From the NCBI GenBank assembly GCA_017547885.1, contig JAFYOP010000007.1, positions 110,601-174,600 on the forward strand: a stretch of 64,000 bases of DNA. Direction: 5' to 3'. This DNA is from Clostridia bacterium. GTDB lineage: Bacteria; Bacillota; Clostridia; Christensenellales; CAG-138. Below the pieces are notes generated by a model, which was given only the letters and a program-made list of their open reading frames with translations, made no database searches and was not told the origin of the DNA. Shown piece after piece: positions 50,381 through 58,505 of this stretch; the first letter of the stretch is position 1; each line of letters opens with the position of its first letter. The position numbers and the translations under genes were made by a program.

Positions 50381-51409
50381 ATGAAGAGAGCTATTTCCAT
50401 AATATCCATAATTGTAATATTGTGCTCCCTGTGGGGCTGTGTCCCTCAGGCTGAGCCCATGCCTGAGGTTACCCCGGCACCTACTCCTGCGCCCATTCCC
50501 GTTCCCACGCCGGAGCCGCCAAAGGTGTATACCATCGCATGGATGAGCGACACCCAGCATTACAGCAGGGAGTTCCCCGAAACCTTTTACGCCATGACGG
50601 AATACCTTAAGGAGGCCAGTGAGGAGCTTAATCTTCAGTATGTTATACATACCGGGGATATCGTTGCCTCCTCCACAAAGGCCAGTGAGTGGGAGCGGGC
50701 AAATGAGGCCATGGCAAACATCGCCCACATACCCACGGGGGTATGTGCCGGCAATCACGACGTGCGCAACAGCAAGAAGAACTATGAATATTACTATGAG
50801 CATTTTGGTGAGGATAAGTGCTCCTATCGCATATGCTACGGCGAAAGCTATAAGAATAACCGCGGACATTATGACCTGATGGACATAGAAGGCAGCCGCC
50901 TGATGTTCCTGTACATGGGCTACGGGGTGGAGAAGGAGGGTATAGAGTGGATGCAGGATGTTATAGAACGTCATCCCGACAGGGCGGTGATAGTGTGCAC
51001 CCACGCTTACTTTGATACCAACCTGTCCCTCACAGGTGACGGCGATCTGATAAAGCGGGAGATAGTGGATAAGTATCCCAATGTGTGCATGGTGCTGGGA
51101 GGCCACAGGTATAACGTGGCAAGGGTGCCTGAAGAGATAGACGACGACGGAGACGGCACCCCCGACAGGACGGTTCAGCAGATGATATGCAACTATCAGG
51201 CGGCGGACAGCGAGGGCGGCAGCGGATACATGATGTTCTTTGAGGTGGATGAGGCGCTGGGGGAGATAAGAGGATACACCTATTCACCCGTGCTGGACGA
51301 CTATGCTCACTTTGATGAAACCACCCACAAGAAATACTACAGGCATGCCCCTGAAAACGAGATATTTGTAATGGACATTCCATGGGAATACGGAGATGCC
51401 AATGCTTAA
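50381..51409 (+). CDS. Calcineurin-like metallophosphoesterase lipoprotein
   Basis: 342 residues from ATG 50381. Lipobox SLWGC (Cys about 20) and a Pro-rich spacer (TPAPTPAPIPVPTPEPP) put the enzyme outside the membrane. Metallophosphoesterase motifs: WMSDTQHYS (in place of the usual DxH), VIHTGDIVAS (GDxx), GVCAGNHDV (GNHD), VCTHAYFD and LGGHRYN (GHxx). It likely hydrolyses an extracellular phosphomonoester or diester; substrate unknown. The stop lies inside the birA start region (8-14 bp overlap), so the two are coupled. Start chosen over 50360 because the latter would lie in the promoter. Confidence 0.88.
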   Translation: MKRAISIISIIVILCSLWGCVPQAEPMPEVTPAPTPAPIPVPTPEPPKVYTIAWMSDTQHYSREFPETFYAMTEYLKEASEELNLQYVIHTGDIVASSTKASEWERANEAMANIAHIPTGVCAGNHDVRNSKKNYEYYYEHFGEDKCSYRICYGESYKNNRGHYDLMDIEGSRLMFLYMGYGVEKEGIEWMQDVIERHPDRAVIVCTHAYFDTNLSLTGDGDLIKREIVDKYPNVCMVLGGHRYNVARVPEEIDDDGDGTPDRTVQQMICNYQAADSEGGSGYMMFFEVDEALGEIRGYTYSPVLDDYAHFDETTHKKYYRHAPENEIFVMDIPWEYGDANA

Positions 51410-52160
51410 GGATAAGGAGATAAGGGAACACTTTCCCCACATCAGCTGGCTTTTAAGCGCAGAGGAGCTGCCCTCCACCAATACCGTTGCCAAGGAACTG
51501 GCAAGCAAAGGGGTGCCGGAGGGCTCCCTTGTGATAGCCCAGCGGCAGACCGGCGGGCGGGGCAGGCTGGGCCGTGACTTCCAAAGCCCCGAGGGCGGCA
51601 TATACCTGACCCTCATAATGCGCCCCGACGGAAGGCTTGAGCAGTGCACCATGCTTACCATGGCGGCGGCGGTGGGTGTGTGCAGGGCGGCGGAAAAACA
51701 TCTGGGCATACACCTGGGCATAAAGTGGGTGAACGACCTGTACCTCAATGGCAAGAAGATATGCGGCATACTGACGGAAGGCGCCGCTGCGGGAGATAAG
51801 CTGAAATACGCCGTGGTGGGCGTGGGGCTGAATTATCAAAGCCCTGAGTTTACCGGAGAACTTGCAGACAAGGCGGGCAGCCTGTATCCCCACAGCGAGC
51901 CGCCCCTTAGCCTCAGCGCCATGGCGGGAGCCGTTGCGGCGGAGGTGTACCGGGCCTGCAAGAGCTTCGGCAGCGAAGAGGTGTATCAGGAGTACAAACA
52001 GCGCAGCCTGCTGCTGGGGCGAACCATCACACTGCCTGACGGAAGGGAAGCAAAGGCTGTGGACATAACCCGGGACGGGCGGCTGCTGGCGGAGTTTGAA
52101 AATGGCCACACCCTTGCCCTAAACAGCGGCGAGGTCAGCGTTACCGGAATACTTATATAA
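51396..52160 (+). CDS. birA: Biotin--[acetyl-CoA-carboxylase] ligase
   Basis: 254 residues. Attaches biotin to carboxylase carrier domains through biotinyl-AMP. Motifs: STNTVAKELA, the biotin/ATP loop RQTGGRGRLGRDFQSPEGG, MAAAVGVCRA, KWVNDLYLNGKKICGIL and VGVGLNY; the C-terminal SH3-like domain ends in LNSGEVSVTG. It lacks the N-terminal helix-turn-helix of regulatory BirA, so it should be an enzyme only. Two near ATGs (51396, 51402) are possible starts; both overlap the previous gene. Confidence 0.92.
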   Translation: MPMLKDKEIREHFPHISWLLSAEELPSTNTVAKELASKGVPEGSLVIAQRQTGGRGRLGRDFQSPEGGIYLTLIMRPDGRLEQCTMLTMAAAVGVCRAAEKHLGIHLGIKWVNDLYLNGKKICGILTEGAAAGDKLKYAVVGVGLNYQSPEFTGELADKAGSLYPHSEPPLSLSAMAGAVAAEVYRACKSFGSEEVYQEYKQRSLLLGRTITLPDGREAKAVDITRDGRLLAEFENGHTLALNSGEVSVTGILI

Positions 52161-52174
52161 TTACGGAGGACAAT

Positions 52175-52621
52175 ATGGATCACGTACAAAAGGCGAAGGA
52201 GCTGTTCCTTCAGGGGTATAACTGCGCACAGGCAACATTGGCCGCATTCAGCGACGTTACGGGCATTGACGAGGCCACCGCCATAAAGCTCACATCCGGC
52301 TTTGGCGCAGGCATGGGCGCCCTCAGGGATACCTGCGGGGCGGTGACCGGCATGTTCATGGCGGCGGATATGCTGTATGGCTATGAAAGCCCCACGGATA
52401 AGGAGGGCAAGGCGGCCCACTATGAGCTCATCCGTGACCTTGCCGCAAGGTTCAGTGAGGAAAACGGCAGCATAATGTGCCGCGACCTTCTTGCCAACTG
52501 CCCCAAGGCCAAGCAGCCTATGGACAGGAATGACGAATACTATGCGGTGCGCCCCTGTGTGCGCCTTGTGATGGACGCAGCGGCGATACTGGATAAGGTT
52601 ATTGAGGAAAAGAACAAATAA
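52175..52621 (+). CDS. C_GCAxxG_C_C family redox protein
   Basis: 148 residues, ATG after TACGGAGGACAAT, 14 bp after birA. The family pattern is visible: GYNCAQATL, FGAGMGALRDTCGAVTGMF (the GCAxxG-like element here TCGAVTG), SIMCRDLLANCP and a late RPCVRLV Cys. These clostridial proteins are thought to bind a metal cluster or act in redox chemistry; the physiological role is unknown. Likely the last gene of the metallophosphoesterase-birA unit. Confidence 0.9.
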   Translation: MDHVQKAKELFLQGYNCAQATLAAFSDVTGIDEATAIKLTSGFGAGMGALRDTCGAVTGMFMAADMLYGYESPTDKEGKAAHYELIRDLAARFSEENGSIMCRDLLANCPKAKQPMDRNDEYYAVRPCVRLVMDAAAILDKVIEEKNK

Positions 52622-52646
52622 AAAGTAAATATTGCGATAAACGTAA

Positions 52647-52675
52647 TTGCAAAACACAATATATTGTGGTAGAGT
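52647..52675 (+). promoter_or_regulatory. Candidate NrdR-controlled promoter upstream of nrdG
   Basis: -35 TTGCAA (52647-52652), 17-bp spacer, -10 TAGAGT (52670-52675), with an NrdR box filling the spacer. It points towards nrdG 385 bp away. Confidence 0.45.
52654..52668. promoter_or_regulatory. NrdR box
   Basis: ACACAATATATTGTG, a nearly perfect palindrome matching the NrdR box (ACACWATATATWGTG). NrdR represses ribonucleotide reductase genes when dATP is plentiful. Confidence 0.7.
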
Positions 52676-52704
52676 GGGCATGGTGACAATGCCCATTTTG
52701 CTTT
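52675..52704 (+). terminator. Hairpin/terminator after the NrdR box promoter
   Basis: TGGGCAT / ATGCCCA then TTTTGCTTTT. It may end the birA operon or act as an attenuator for transcripts heading to nrdG. Confidence 0.6.
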
Positions 52705-52710
52705 TGGGCT

Positions 52711-52887
52711 ATTTATCTATACCCAACCCACCACCCTTTAAGGAAATTTCGCCTTACGGCGAAATGGACGGGTACTCCTAAGGATACTGCGGCCCTATTA
52801 CTTTTACTCTGAAATGTTATCGATGGCCCTTTCGGCTTTTCCATAGGAGAGGCTACACTGGAGGTGTGGCGGGCGGGTATAGAAAAA
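52711..52887. repeat. Family A element between the NrdR box and nrdG
   Basis: Ends ATTTATCTATACCCAACCC and GTGTGGCGGGCGGGTATAG. Internal hairpin TTTCGCCTTACGGCGAAA; the right end is degenerate (AGAAAAA). Confidence 0.7.
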
Positions 52888-52965
52888 CTCATTAGCAAAC
52901 ATAACCCACCCTGTTTCGGACAGCACACAAAAGCAAACATATACAGCGTTTATTTTAAACTTTAT

Positions 52966-53031
52966 CTTTTCTTTTTCTTTTTGCTACTTTTTCTTATTTC
53001 TTTTCGATACGAAAAGAAAAAGAAAAAGTAG
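52966..53031 (-). repeat. Family P hairpin, copy 9
   Basis: Simple-palindrome end 29 bp before nrdG. Loop and arm tips differ (CGATACG loop, CTACTTTTTC against GAAAAAGTAG), with matching changes on both sides. Its distal box GGACAGCACAC is still present at 52917. Confidence 0.75.
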
Positions 53032-53059
53032 ATAACACTCAAACAACAAGGAACCACCT

Positions 53060-53746
53060 ATGATCAAAGGCTTACAAACCCTAACATTACTGGATTATCC
53101 CGGCAAGGTGGCCTGCACGGTGTTTACCGGGGGCTGCAACTTCCGCTGCCCCTTCTGCCACAACGGGGGCATTGTGCTGAACCCTGCTCAGGAGCCCGGC
53201 ATACCAGAGGAGAAGGTATTTGACCTGCTGAAAAAGCGCAAAGGCGTGCTGGAGGGGGTGTGTATCACCGGCGGCGAGCCCACATTGTGGAAGGGCCTGT
53301 GGGACTTTGCCAAGGAGATAAAAGCCATGGGATACGCCGTGAAGCTGGATACCAACGGAACCAACCCCGAGCTTATGCACAAGCTTATTCTGGCGGGGGT
53401 GGTGGACTATGTGGCCATGGACATAAAGAACAGCCCGGATAAATATGCCCAAACCGTGGGGGTGAAGGGCTTTGACCTTCAGCCGGTAAAGGACAGCGTA
53501 AGGCTGCTGCTGCAGGGTACCGTGGGGTATGAGTTCCGCACCACTGTGGTAAAGGGAATGCACACACCACAAGATATAGTGGATATAGGCAAATGGATAC
53601 AGGGAGCTCAAAAGTACTTCATACAGCCCTATCGGGATTCCGAGCTGGTTATCGACCGCAGCTGCGAACGCCATTCCGATGAGGAATTGCAGGCGCTTTT
53701 GGCCGCCGCAAGGGAATATGTCCCAGCCGCCGAGATAAGGGGCTAG
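53060..53746 (+). CDS. nrdG: Anaerobic ribonucleotide reductase activating protein
   Basis: 228 residues. Radical SAM enzyme that generates the glycyl radical in NrdD. The cluster motif is GGCNFRCPFCHNGG (CxxxCxxC, Cys about 26, 30, 33), followed by the SAM-binding GVCITGGEPTLW and LDTNGTNPEL. At 228 residues it is longer than E. coli NrdG and resembles the clostridial type with TLLDYPGKVACTVFTGG. RBS AAGGAACC. It precedes nrdD, but with a 200-bp gap holding separate NrdR boxes, so the two may be transcribed separately. Confidence 0.92.
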   Translation: MIKGLQTLTLLDYPGKVACTVFTGGCNFRCPFCHNGGIVLNPAQEPGIPEEKVFDLLKKRKGVLEGVCITGGEPTLWKGLWDFAKEIKAMGYAVKLDTNGTNPELMHKLILAGVVDYVAMDIKNSPDKYAQTVGVKGFDLQPVKDSVRLLLQGTVGYEFRTTVVKGMHTPQDIVDIGKWIQGAQKYFIQPYRDSELVIDRSCERHSDEELQALLAAAREYVPAAEIRG

Positions 53747-53770
53747 ATATTGTGGCAGGGAAGAAATGAA

Positions 53771-53784
53771 CACCATATATAGTC
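53771..53784. promoter_or_regulatory. NrdR box 1 upstream of nrdD
   Basis: ACACCATATATAGT, 33 bp (about three helical turns) before a second box, the usual paired arrangement. Confidence 0.7.
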
Positions 53785-53803
53785 TGATGTATCGCAATTG
53801 ATA

Positions 53804-53817
53804 CACAATATGTAGTA
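53804..53817. promoter_or_regulatory. NrdR box 2 upstream of nrdD, with candidate promoter
   Basis: ACACAATATGTAGT, overlapping the start of a weak promoter TAGACA (53817-53822), 17 bp, TAAACT (53840-53845). NrdR binding would cover the -35 region. Confidence 0.65.
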
Positions 53818-53947
53818 GACAAAACCAAAATAATGTGATAAACTTTGAACTGTTCCCGGCTTTTGCGGGGCATAATAGCAATATTTTCCAGAAATAAGAA
53901 ATTTTATCTGCAATTATTCATAACAGCCATCAGGAGGAGAAAAGAGT

Positions 53948-56305
53948 ATGTACCGTGTCATAAAGCGCGATAACTCCGTAGCGGAATTTGACATCACCAA
54001 AATAAGCGCCGCCATCACCAAGGCCTTTGACGCCGTTGAAAAGCAGTACAACCAGAGCGTTATAGATTTTCTGGCCCTTAAGGTCACCGCTGACTTTGAG
54101 AGCAAAATAAAGGACGGCCTTATTGCCGTTGAGGATATACAGGACAGCGTTGAAGAAGTGCTGAGCCTTGCAGGCTATGCCGACGTTGCCAAGGCATACA
54201 TACTCTACCGCAAGCAGCGCGAAAAGCTCCGCAATATGAAGTCCACCATACTGGACTACAAGGAGACCGTCAACAACTACGTTAACGTTGCGGACTGGCG
54301 GGTAAAGGAAAACTCCACCGTTACCTACTCCGTAGGCGGCCTTATCCTTTCCAACAGCGGCGCCATCACCGCCAACTACTGGCTGTCCGAGGTGTATGAC
54401 GAGGAGATCGCCAACGCCCACCGCAATGCGGATATCCACATCCACGATCTTTCCATGCTTACCGGCTACTGCGCAGGCTGGTCTCTGAAGCAGCTTATTC
54501 AGGAAGGCCTTGGCGGCGTAACCGGCAAGATCAACAGCAAGCCCGCCAAGCACCTTGCCTCCCTCTGCAACCAGATGGTAAACTTCCTGGGCATCATGCA
54601 GAACGAATGGGCAGGCGCACAGGCATTCTCTTCCTTCGATACCTATCTGGCCCCCTTTGTAAAGGTGGACGACCTTTCCTACGACGCCGTCAAGAAGTGC
54701 ATCGAGTCCTTCATCTACGGCGTAAACACCCCCAGCCGCTGGGGCACCCAGGCTCCCTTCAGCAACATCACCCTGGACTGGACGGTTCCCGCTGACCTGG
54801 CCGAGCTGCCCGCTATAGTAGGCGGCAAGGAGATGGACTTCAAGTACAAGGACTGCAAGCGTGAAATGGACATGGTCAACAAGGCCTTTATCGAGACCAT
54901 GATCGAAGGCGATGCCAACGGCCGCGGCTTCCAGTATCCCATCCCCACCTATTCCATCACCCGTGACTTTGACTGGTCTCCCACCGAGAACAACCGTCTG
55001 CTGTTCGAGATGACCGCAAAGTACGGCACTCCCTACTTCAGCAACTACATCAACAGCGATATGGAGCCCTCCGATGTTCGCTCCATGTGCTGCCGCCTCC
55101 GTCTTGACCTCAGAGAGCTGCGCAAAAAGAGCGGCGGCTTCTTCGGCAGCGGCGAAAGCACCGGCTCTGTGGGCGTTGTTACCATCAACCTGCCCCGCAT
55201 TGCCTATCTTGCCGCCAATGAGGAGGAGTTCTATCAGAGGCTGGACCGCATGATGGATATATCCGCACGCAGCCTCCACATCAAGCGCGAGATCATTACC
55301 CGCCTGATGAACGAGGGCCTCTATCCCTACACCAAGCGTTACCTTGGCACCTTCAACAACCACTTCTCCACCATCGGCCTTGTTGGCATGAACGAAGCCG
55401 GCCTCAACGCCAAGTGGCTGAAGGCCGACATGACCGACGCAAGGACTCAGCAGTTTGCCAAGGACGTTCTCAACCATATGCGCGAGCGCCTCAGCGACTA
55501 TCAGGAGAAGTACGACAACGAGCTGTACAATCTGGAAGCTACCCCCGCCGAGTCCACCTCCTATCGCCTTGCCAAGCATGACGTAAAGAGGTATCCCGAC
55601 ATCGTCACCGCAGGCGGCAACGGCGATGCTCCCTACTACACCAACAGCTCCCACCTGCCCGTATCCTTCACCGAGGATATCTTTGCCGCTCTGGACATTC
55701 AGGACGAGCTGCAGACCCTCTACACCAGCGGCACCGTATTCCACGCCTTCCTTGGCGAAAAGCTGCCCAGCTGGGAGTCCGCCGCAAAGCTGGTCAAGAC
55801 CATTGCGGAGAACTATCGTCTGCCCTACTACACCATGTCCCCCACTTACTCCGTATGCCCCAAGCACGGCTACCTGTCCGGCGAGCAGTTTACCTGCCCC
55901 CACTGCGGCGGCAACGCCGAGGTTTACAGCCGCATAACCGGCTACTATCGCCCCGTTCAGAACTGGAACGACGGCAAGAGCCAGGAGTACAAGGAGCGTA
56001 AGGAATACGACGTGGCAAACCGTTCCACTTGGCCCGGCATTGCTAAGGCTTCCAGGGCTGAGGAAGCCCTGCCCATGCTGTTCACCACCTCCACCTGCCC
56101 AAACTGCGCTGCCGCCAAGGAAATGCTCAACGCCGCCGGCATCAAGTACACCGTGGTAATGGCCGAGGAGAACCGTGACCTTGCCAAGAAGTATCGCGTA
56201 ATGCAGGCCCCTACCCTTGTTATCGACAGCAGCGGCAAGGTGGAAAAGTTCGCAGGCCTCTCCGCATTGACTGTGTTCGTCGAGAATAGCAAGCAGGTAG
56301 GCTAA
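53948..56305 (+). CDS. nrdD: Anaerobic ribonucleoside-triphosphate reductase with C-terminal thioredoxin-like domain
   Basis: 785 residues. Oxygen-sensitive class III reductase making dNTPs. N-terminal ATP-cone (residues 1-95; VIKRDNSVAEFDITKISAAI) for allosteric control; catalytic barrel with SVGGLILSNSGA, NADIHIHDLSML, MCCRLRLDLRELRKKSGGF; zinc site CPKHGYLSGEQFTCPHC; glycyl-radical loop RITGYYRPVQNWNDGKSQEY. After it, residues about 710-785 form a thioredoxin/glutaredoxin-like domain (TSTCPNCAAAKEML, cis-Pro APTLVIDSS) fused to the enzyme, as in NrdD types that take electrons from a thiol donor rather than formate. RBS AGGAGGAG. Confidence 0.94.
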   Translation: MYRVIKRDNSVAEFDITKISAAITKAFDAVEKQYNQSVIDFLALKVTADFESKIKDGLIAVEDIQDSVEEVLSLAGYADVAKAYILYRKQREKLRNMKSTILDYKETVNNYVNVADWRVKENSTVTYSVGGLILSNSGAITANYWLSEVYDEEIANAHRNADIHIHDLSMLTGYCAGWSLKQLIQEGLGGVTGKINSKPAKHLASLCNQMVNFLGIMQNEWAGAQAFSSFDTYLAPFVKVDDLSYDAVKKCIESFIYGVNTPSRWGTQAPFSNITLDWTVPADLAELPAIVGGKEMDFKYKDCKREMDMVNKAFIETMIEGDANGRGFQYPIPTYSITRDFDWSPTENNRLLFEMTAKYGTPYFSNYINSDMEPSDVRSMCCRLRLDLRELRKKSGGFFGSGESTGSVGVVTINLPRIAYLAANEEEFYQRLDRMMDISARSLHIKREIITRLMNEGLYPYTKRYLGTFNNHFSTIGLVGMNEAGLNAKWLKADMTDARTQQFAKDVLNHMRERLSDYQEKYDNELYNLEATPAESTSYRLAKHDVKRYPDIVTAGGNGDAPYYTNSSHLPVSFTEDIFAALDIQDELQTLYTSGTVFHAFLGEKLPSWESAAKLVKTIAENYRLPYYTMSPTYSVCPKHGYLSGEQFTCPHCGGNAEVYSRITGYYRPVQNWNDGKSQEYKERKEYDVANRSTWPGIAKASRAEEALPMLFTTSTCPNCAAAKEMLNAAGIKYTVVMAEENRDLAKKYRVMQAPTLVIDSSGKVEKFAGLSALTVFVENSKQVG

Positions 56306-56323
56306 TACAAAATAACAGCATCC

Positions 56324-56350
56324 AAGCCGCTCGAAAAAGGGCGGCTTTTT
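56324..56350 (+). terminator. Terminator after nrdD
   Basis: AAGCCGC / GCGGCTTTTT with a 10-base loop. Confidence 0.8.
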
Positions 56351-56356
56351 ATATGG

Positions 56357-56536
56357 AGTTTATCTACACCCACCCGCCGCCCTTTAAAGAAGCTTCTCCC
56401 TTACGGGAGAAGCGGGTGCACTGTTGCGGGCATGGAATAATATCAACGTTTTCTTTTTAAAGTTAAGCAATGATTACTGTCTACCGTCTTCGCCTTTAGG
56501 CGAAGATACCTCAAAAGGGCGGCGGGTATAGATAAT
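56357..56536. repeat. Family A element, complete copy
   Basis: Orientation as at 23895: GAAGCTTCTCCCTTACGGG hairpin first, CTTCGCCTTTAGGCGAAG last. Ends GTTTATCTACACCCACCCGCC and GGGCGGCGGGTATAGATAAT. A short inverted family B tail (GGAGGCGGGCGGGATACGAT) is seen at about 56598-56620. Confidence 0.73.
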
Positions 56537-56717
56537 CAACCCACAAACTTTTCCTGCGGCCTGTTGCAATATTGGACAAACCCCGAGATCCGCCATGAGG
56601 AGGCGGGCGGGATACGATAAATTAACACCCCGTACACATATAATTTACCTCTCGCTTCTGTACATTTTCACCGTTTTGCAGTAATATTTAAATGGATTAC
56701 TATGACAGGGGATAAAT

Positions 56718-57593
56718 ATGGAAAGGCTGTATTTTATCGTTAACCCCACAGCGGGAGCGGAAAGGGCAGGGGATGCCTTTTGTGAAGTGCGCGCCATGCT
56801 GGACGAAATGAATATGGATTACTCCTTCGACTATACCCAATACAAGGGCCATGCCACGGAGCTGGCGGTGGACGCGGTAAAGCGGGGGGAGAAGTATATC
56901 GTATCCGTAGGGGGGGACGGCACCCTCAACGAGGTTGCTCAGGGCCTGGTGCATACGGACTCCGTGCTGGGGGTGCTGCCCTTCGGCACAGGCAATGACC
57001 TTGCAAAGGCGCTGAAGATACCCACCGACCCAAGGGAAGCCCTCACCATACTGCTGCTGGAATCCCCAAGGGCAATGGACGTTGGCATTGCCAATGACAG
57101 GATGTTCTTCAATGTGTCCGGCTTTGGCTTTGACGTGGACGTGCTCATTGCCACGGACAAGTACAAAAAGCGCTTCCGGGGAATGGTGCCCTATCTTATG
57201 GGCATAGCCCACAGCCTTGCGCACCTTCGCACGCTGCACCTTACCATTAAGGACGATGGCCGGGTGTGGGACAGGGAGGCGCTGATAATCGCCGTAGGCA
57301 TAGGCACCCACTTTGGGGGAGGCATGAACGTGCTGCCCATGTCGGATCCCTTTGACGGGCTTTTCGACGTGTGCATAGTTAAAAAGCTGGGCATCCTCAG
57401 GTTCCTCCGCCTGCTGCCTCTGTTTATAAAGGGCAGGCATGCGGGCCTTAAAGAGGTGGAGTACTTCCGCACGGATCACCTTGAGGTGTCCTGCCCGGAG
57501 CACAGCCTTATAAATTATGACGGGGAGCTTTCCTCGGATACTCCGGTGACCTTCAGGCTGCTGCCCGGGGCGCTGAATATACTGGTAAAATAG
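56718..57593 (+). CDS. Diacylglycerol/lipid kinase family protein (DagK/YegS-like), copy 1
   Basis: 291 residues, ATG after CAGGGGATAAAT. Soluble lipid kinases of this fold phosphorylate diacylglycerol or other lipids at the membrane surface. Visible: N-terminal FIVNPTAG, the nucleotide motif VSVGGDGTLNEVAQGL and LPFGTGNDLAKAL, and the C-terminal beta-sandwich with ISCPEHSL-like LEVSCPEHSLINYDGEL (NxDGE). A paralogue follows after 15 bp. With gpsA elsewhere it may feed phospholipid or lipoteichoic-acid recycling; the exact lipid is unknown. Confidence 0.9.
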   Translation: MERLYFIVNPTAGAERAGDAFCEVRAMLDEMNMDYSFDYTQYKGHATELAVDAVKRGEKYIVSVGGDGTLNEVAQGLVHTDSVLGVLPFGTGNDLAKALKIPTDPREALTILLLESPRAMDVGIANDRMFFNVSGFGFDVDVLIATDKYKKRFRGMVPYLMGIAHSLAHLRTLHLTIKDDGRVWDREALIIAVGIGTHFGGGMNVLPMSDPFDGLFDVCIVKKLGILRFLRLLPLFIKGRHAGLKEVEYFRTDHLEVSCPEHSLINYDGELSSDTPVTFRLLPGALNILVK

Positions 57594-57608
57594 CAAAGGA
57601 AACGAGTT

Positions 57609-58505
57609 TTGAGCAGGTTTTATTTTATAGTGAACCCTGTGGCGGGCTCCGGCCGCTCAAAGGAATGGTTTGAGCAGGCCGCCGCCGAAATGAAGCGCAG
57701 GGGCGTGGATTTTTCATACGACTATACAGATGGCAAAGGCCATGGCGCCCTGCTTGCAAAGGCCGCCGCAGAGCGGGGTGAGCAGGCGGTGGTTTCTGTG
57801 GGGGGCGACGGCACCGCAAGGGAAATAGCCGGGAGCCTGCTGCATACCGGCATACCCATGGGCATATTCCCCTTTGGCACAGGCAATGACTTTGGCTCTG
57901 CGCTGGGCCTTAAGGTGGACCCCGTGGGGGCGCTGGATGACCTTTTGAAAGCAATGCCCACCGCCATTGACGCAGCTGCCGCCAACGATACCATATTCAT
58001 AAACGCCGCCGGTACAGGCTTTGACGTGGACGTTATAGTGAACACGGAAAAGTACAAGCGCCGCTTCAACGGCATGCTGCCCTATATGCTGGGCATAATG
58101 AAGAGCCTTATACACCTTAAGTGGGATCATTTTGTCATCACCGCAGACGGCGAGACCTTTGAGGAGGATTCCATACTCATAGACGCCTGCAACGGCACCC
58201 GCCTTGCGGGGGGCATAAAGGTTGCCCCCATTGCGGAGCTGAATGACGGACTACTGGACGTGTGCATAGTAAGAAAACTGGGAAGACTTGGTGTACTGAG
58301 GGTGCTGCCCTCGGTCGTGGCGGGAAAGCACCTTAACTCCCCCCACGTGCGCTATTTCAAGGCAAAGGAACTGCGCCTTGAATCCACCAGAGCCAACACG
58401 CTGAACCTGGACGGCGAGCTGGGCTCATCCACTCCCGTTACCTTTAAAATATTGCCCGGGGCGCTGACGCTGCTGCTGCCCCCCAAGGAAGAGGATAATG
58501 CGTAA
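57609..58505 (+). CDS. Diacylglycerol/lipid kinase family protein (DagK/YegS-like), copy 2
   Basis: 298 residues, TTG start 57609 after AAAGGAAACGAG. Same fold as copy 1, about half identical by eye: FIVNPVAGSGRSKEWF, VSVGGDGTAREIAGSL, FPFGTGNDFGSALGL, and the terminal ANTLNLDGELGSSTPV. Both copies keep the catalytic motifs, so this looks like tandem duplication with divergence in substrate rather than decay. It overlaps the DUF5711 gene by 8 bp. Confidence 0.9.
   Translation: MSRFYFIVNPVAGSGRSKEWFEQAAAEMKRRGVDFSYDYTDGKGHGALLAKAAAERGEQAVVSVGGDGTAREIAGSLLHTGIPMGIFPFGTGNDFGSALGLKVDPVGALDDLLKAMPTAIDAAAANDTIFINAAGTGFDVDVIVNTEKYKRRFNGMLPYMLGIMKSLIHLKWDHFVITADGETFEEDSILIDACNGTRLAGGIKVAPIAELNDGLLDVCIVRKLGRLGVLRVLPSVVAGKHLNSPHVRYFKAKELRLESTRANTLNLDGELGSSTPVTFKILPGALTLLLPPKEEDNA

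Noticed and set aside
53930..55903. 657-codon minus-strand ORF
   Set aside because: Shadow of nrdD in GC-rich DNA; its composition is Gly/Val/His-rich without motifs and nrdD is unmistakable.
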